Shown one piece after another: positions 61,270 to 64,000 of a stretch of DNA of 64,000 nt. The notes under the pieces were generated by a model. It was not told the DNA's origin, ran no database searches, and saw nothing but the letters and a program-made list of their open reading frames with translations. Each line of letters begins with the position of its first letter. Within the stretch, counting starts at the first letter, position 1. This DNA is from a bacterium (GTDB lineage Bacteria > Joyebacterota > Joyebacteria > Joyebacterales > Joyebacteraceae), in the NCBI GenBank assembly GCA_025774935.1, contig JALGZK010000011.1, forward strand, positions 1 through 64,000. Reading direction: 5' to 3'. Made by a program: the position numbers and the translations under genes.

Positions 61270-61940
61270 ACGGACAGGACGCCGGGGGTTCGCAGGCCGC
61301 CCAGCCGCCGATCGAGGTGCGGGCCGCAACGAGGCCCGGGCCGCTCCGGGTGCTCCGCCGCTGGTTCCTCACCGGCCTGATCGTGCTCCTGCCGGCAGCG
61401 ATCAGCGTCTTCGTGCTCTGGCGGCTCTTCTTCGGGCTCGACCGCATCCTCGGTCCTTACGTCGAGCAGTATCTGAACAGGCACATCCCCGGCATCGGAC
61501 TCGTGGCGCTCCTCCTCCTCATCATCGTCATAGGCGCGGTCGCGAGCAACTTCATCGGGCGGAAGTTCATCCAGCTCGGGGAACGCGTCGTCGAGAGGAT
61601 CCCCGTCGTTCGCTGGATCTACCGAACGACCAAGGGCCTCTTCTCGACGGTGCTGCACGAGCGGTCGACGAGCTTCCGCAAGGTAGTCCTCGTGCCGTTC
61701 CCCGACAAGGGGAGCTACAGCCTCGCGTTCCAGACGGCCGAGGACGCCGGCCAGCTCGGCGACGCCGTCGGCCGCCCGATGATCACCGTCTTCCTCCCGA
61801 CGACGCCGAACCCGACGTCCGGGTTCTTCCTCGTCGTTCCGCAGGAAGACGTGATCACGCTCCCGATGACCGTCAACGAGGGGCTCCGTCTCGTCATCTC
61901 CGCCGGAGCCCTGACGCGCGAGGGCAACCACGCGCCGTAG
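61239..61940 (+). CDS. DUF502-family membrane protein
   Basis: 233 residues, overlapping the preceding gene by 31 bases. Two membrane helices (FLTGLIVLLPAAISVFVLWR, VALLLLIIVIGAVASNFIG) are followed by the DUF502 soluble part: ERIPVVRWIYRTTKGLFSTV, VVLVPFPDKGSYSLAFQT and FLPTTPNPTSGFFLVVP. Function unknown across bacteria and plants. Its place in a cation-transport operon is notable but not explanatory. Confidence 0.88.
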   Translation: MGEAEGRTGIDGQDAGGSQAAQPPIEVRAATRPGPLRVLRRWFLTGLIVLLPAAISVFVLWRLFFGLDRILGPYVEQYLNRHIPGIGLVALLLLIIVIGAVASNFIGRKFIQLGERVVERIPVVRWIYRTTKGLFSTVLHERSTSFRKVVLVPFPDKGSYSLAFQTAEDAGQLGDAVGRPMITVFLPTTPNPTSGFFLVVPQEDVITLPMTVNEGLRLVISAGALTREGNHAP

Positions 61941-62016
61941 GTTGGGTTCGCGGGCCGCTGTGCCTCCGCAGCGCATGCGTTCGCCCGTTCGTATCGAACA
62001 CTCGAGGACCGCTTTC

Positions 62017-63360
62017 ATGGTCGAACATCACGACGAGAATGTTGTGCATCTCGATCCCGCGGCTTCGCCAGAGTCGATGGCGGAGCGGCTCGCCGGGCTC
62101 CATCCCGCCGACATCGCGGCGTCGCTCGAGCGCGTCGAGGTCGAGATGGTGACCCGGGTCCTGCGCCAGCTGGACCAGGAGACGGCGGGCGACGTCCTCG
62201 TGAACCTCGACGAGCACACGCGGGCGGAGGTGCTCGCGATCCTGAACGCCCCGGAGATCGCCGGCGTCGCCGGGGAGCTCGAGTCGGACGACGCCGCCGA
62301 CGTCATCGGCGCGCTCGAGGAGCCGAAGCGGGACGCGGTCCTCGCGAAGCTGGAAGAGGACGACCGGAAGGTCGTGGAGGACCTGCTCCAGTACACCGAC
62401 GAGTCCGCGGGTGGCATCATGACCTCGGAGTTCGTCTACGTCGACCAGGACGCCCGCGTCGACGATGCGATAGCCGTGATCCGGGAGGCTGCCGACGAGC
62501 TCGACGAGATCCACAACGTCTACGTCACCGATCGCGACCGCAGGCTCCGCGGGGTGATATCGCTCCGCACTCTCGTCCTCGCGCAGCCGGGCGCACGCGT
62601 CGAGGATCTGATGGAGCCCGACGTCGTCACCGTCTCCGCCGACATGGACCAGGAGGACGTCGCGGAGGTCTTCAGGAAGTACGATCTCGTCGCGATCCCC
62701 GTCGTCGATCCGGACGGGACTCTCGCGGGACGGATCACCGTCGACGACATCATGGACGTCATGTACGAGGAGGCGGAGGAAGACATCAGCATCATGGCCG
62801 GAACGAGGGAGGAGGAGTTCCACGAGGACTCGGCGCTCCGAGTCTCCCGGATCCGGCTGCCCTGGCTCGTGGTGGGGGCGCTCGGCGGGCTCGGGTCGGC
62901 CACCGTGATGAACTTCTACCGCCTCTCGCTCGAGAAGGTGCTGGCTCTCGCGTTCTTCGTGCCCGTGATCACGGCAATGGGCGGGAACGTTGGGCTTCAG
63001 ACCTCGACGATCATCGTCCGGAGCATGAGGACCGACCGCCGGCTCGTCGGCGAGACGCGCCAGCGGCTCCTCCGGGAGTGGAGGGTGGCGATCACCAACG
63101 CCATCATCCTGGGAGGAGCCATCTACCTGATCGTGGGGCTCTGGTTCGGCGACTGGCGTCTCGCGGCCGTCGTCGGGGGCTCGCTCGCCGCAGTGATCCT
63201 GGTGGCGGCGACGCTCGGAACCGTCATGCCGTTCGCGCTCAGGCGCATCGGGATCGACCCCGCCGTGGCCCAGGGTCCGTTCGTGACCACACTGAACGAC
63301 ATCATCGGGATACTCGTCTACCTAGGCCTCGCGAGCACGTTCATCGAGAGGCTCGGGTAG
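62017..63360 (+). CDS. mgtE: Magnesium transporter MgtE
   Basis: 447 residues from an ATG after GAGG; the frame is open further upstream without a better site. MgtE N domain (~15-120, LHPADIAASLERVEVEM), tandem CBS domains (EIHNVYVTDRDRRLRGVISL, YDLVAIPVVDPDGTLAGRIT, DDIMDVMYEEAEEDISIMAG), then five helices with FVPVITAMGGNVGLQTSTII. The NGNVGLQ-type loop lines the pore. It conducts Mg2+ and is gated by Mg2+ binding to the cytosolic domains. Confidence 0.93.
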   Translation: MVEHHDENVVHLDPAASPESMAERLAGLHPADIAASLERVEVEMVTRVLRQLDQETAGDVLVNLDEHTRAEVLAILNAPEIAGVAGELESDDAADVIGALEEPKRDAVLAKLEEDDRKVVEDLLQYTDESAGGIMTSEFVYVDQDARVDDAIAVIREAADELDEIHNVYVTDRDRRLRGVISLRTLVLAQPGARVEDLMEPDVVTVSADMDQEDVAEVFRKYDLVAIPVVDPDGTLAGRITVDDIMDVMYEEAEEDISIMAGTREEEFHEDSALRVSRIRLPWLVVGALGGLGSATVMNFYRLSLEKVLALAFFVPVITAMGGNVGLQTSTIIVRSMRTDRRLVGETRQRLLREWRVAITNAIILGGAIYLIVGLWFGDWRLAAVVGGSLAAVILVAATLGTVMPFALRRIGIDPAVAQGPFVTTLNDIIGILVYLGLASTFIERLG

Positions 63361-63391
63361 CGCTCCCGCTGCTCGCGCGGCAGGAGGGGGA

Positions 63392-64000
63392 ATGGCGCTC
63401 GTCAAGTCGCGGGCGGTCGTACTGCGCACCTACCGGCTCGGTGAGACGAGCAATGTCGTCGTGTGCTATACTGAGAACTTCGGCAAGGTGCGCCTCGTGG
63501 CGAAGGGAGCGCGGAAGGGAGGGGGCCGTCTCGGAGCCGCCCTGGAGCCTCTTCTGGTCTCCGGGGTCGTCTTCTACCGGCGGGAGGGCGGTGACCTCTC
63601 GCTCGTGTCCCAGGCCGAGGTCGAGCGCGAGTTCCCGGAACTGCGCCGCGACGTCGTCCGCATGGCGTACGGGAGCGCAGTCGCCGAGCTCGTCGACAAG
63701 CTCGTACCGGGGGAGGAATCCGATCCCCGGCTCTTCGGGATCATCGTCGGCGCGCTCGAGGAGATCGACGCGGCACCCGAGGCCGAGCTGGACGTCGCCC
63801 TCTGGAGGTTCGAGCTCGCCCTCGCGCGCGAGCTTGGGTACACGCCCGAGTTCGGACGATGCGTTCTCTGCGGGAACGAGGCCGGGCGAGACGCGCGGTT
63901 CTCGGCCCGCCACGGGGGAGTCGTCTGCGGCGGATGCCTGGCGACGCGGCCGGAGGTTCCGGTCGCGGGCGCCGCGGCGTCGGCCGCCATCGCGGCACTG
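63392..64000 (+). CDS. recO: DNA repair protein RecO, 3' end cut by window
   Basis: 203 residues are visible from an ATG with AGGAGGGGGA upstream, and no stop occurs before 64000. N-terminal OB fold (VKSRAVVLRTYRLGETSNVV, ENFGKVRLVAKGARKGGGRL, ALEPLLVSGVVFYRREGGDL), helical middle, then the zinc finger (FGRCVLCGNEAG and VVCGGCLATRP). RecO anneals ssDNA and loads RecA in the RecFOR pathway. Its position after ybeY/mgtE resembles the common ybeY-...-recO order. Confidence 0.92.
   Translation, partial: MALVKSRAVVLRTYRLGETSNVVVCYTENFGKVRLVAKGARKGGGRLGAALEPLLVSGVVFYRREGGDLSLVSQAEVEREFPELRRDVVRMAYGSAVAELVDKLVPGEESDPRLFGIIVGALEEIDAAPEAELDVALWRFELALARELGYTPEFGRCVLCGNEAGRDARFSARHGGVVCGGCLATRPEVPVAGAAASAAIAAL

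Overview
The window is 64 kb of a high-GC bacterial chromosome (about two-thirds G+C by eye) and is almost fully coding. It carries about 53 protein genes. I recognise no tRNA, rRNA, CRISPR array, insertion sequence or prophage. At least four secreted proteins (genes at 2690, 10807, 15319 and 27445) end in a FlgD-Ig/type-IX-like C-terminal domain with PNPF-type motifs. Large 'SYQG...' fibre-like proteins are also present. These traits, with the high GC, suggest an uncultured FCB-group or neighbouring lineage (Eisenbacteria- or Krumholzibacteria-like). That placement is an inference.

Layout. 1-6.8 kb: a DMT transporter end, a PrsW-type membrane protease, a VCBS/FG-GAP surface protein, a dockerin-like secreted protein, and a CcdA-like/thioredoxin-like pair. 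6.9-10.5 kb: a GH53 galactanase lipoprotein, a DUF6498 membrane protein and a rubredoxin-glutamate synthase fusion. 10.6-19.3 kb: two tandem copies of a two-gene module, each with its own promoter. Each module has a 174-residue sorted protein followed by a 1,087-1,169-residue fibre-like protein. 19.4-21.0 kb (minus strand): a TlpA-type lipoprotein whose CXXC motif is written UGA-Gly-Pro-Cys and is followed by a SECIS-like hairpin, so it is a probable selenoprotein. 21.1-27.2 kb: housekeeping genes (nfi, zinc ribbon, HAD, acpS, nnrDE, M20 peptidase, thiL). 27.2-32.7 kb: an attenuator-like leader, a gingipain-type C25 protease, a structured intergenic region, an XRE regulator/membrane pair and a two-lobed retropepsin-like protein. 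32.8-36.7 kb (minus strand): an MBL hydrolase, an archaeal-type threonyl-tRNA synthetase, and an FmdE/ECF S-component pair.

36.9-39.8 kb: a small membrane protein, a GT-C-like glycosyltransferase and a CHRD protein. 40.0-47.9 kb: a complete [NiFe]-hydrogenase maturation operon, hypF-C-D-E-A-B, running directly into ResB and CcsA for system II cytochrome c assembly. No hydrogenase structural genes are in view. 47.9-53.5 kb: vanZ-like, hisS, aspS and a sulfatase-fold protein lacking the formylglycine residue. 53.6-54.7 kb: two small envelope lipoproteins, one with LysM domains. 54.9-64.0 kb: a tightly coupled operon phoH, pgpH-like, ybeY, two CNNM/HlyC paralogues, DUF502, mgtE and recO, the last truncated by the window end.

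Regulation. Many promoters read from the sequence share an extended -10 (TGn-TAnnnT), several with a 17-nt spacer to a TTG-type -35. Most long intergenic gaps hold such a promoter and/or an inverted-repeat terminator.
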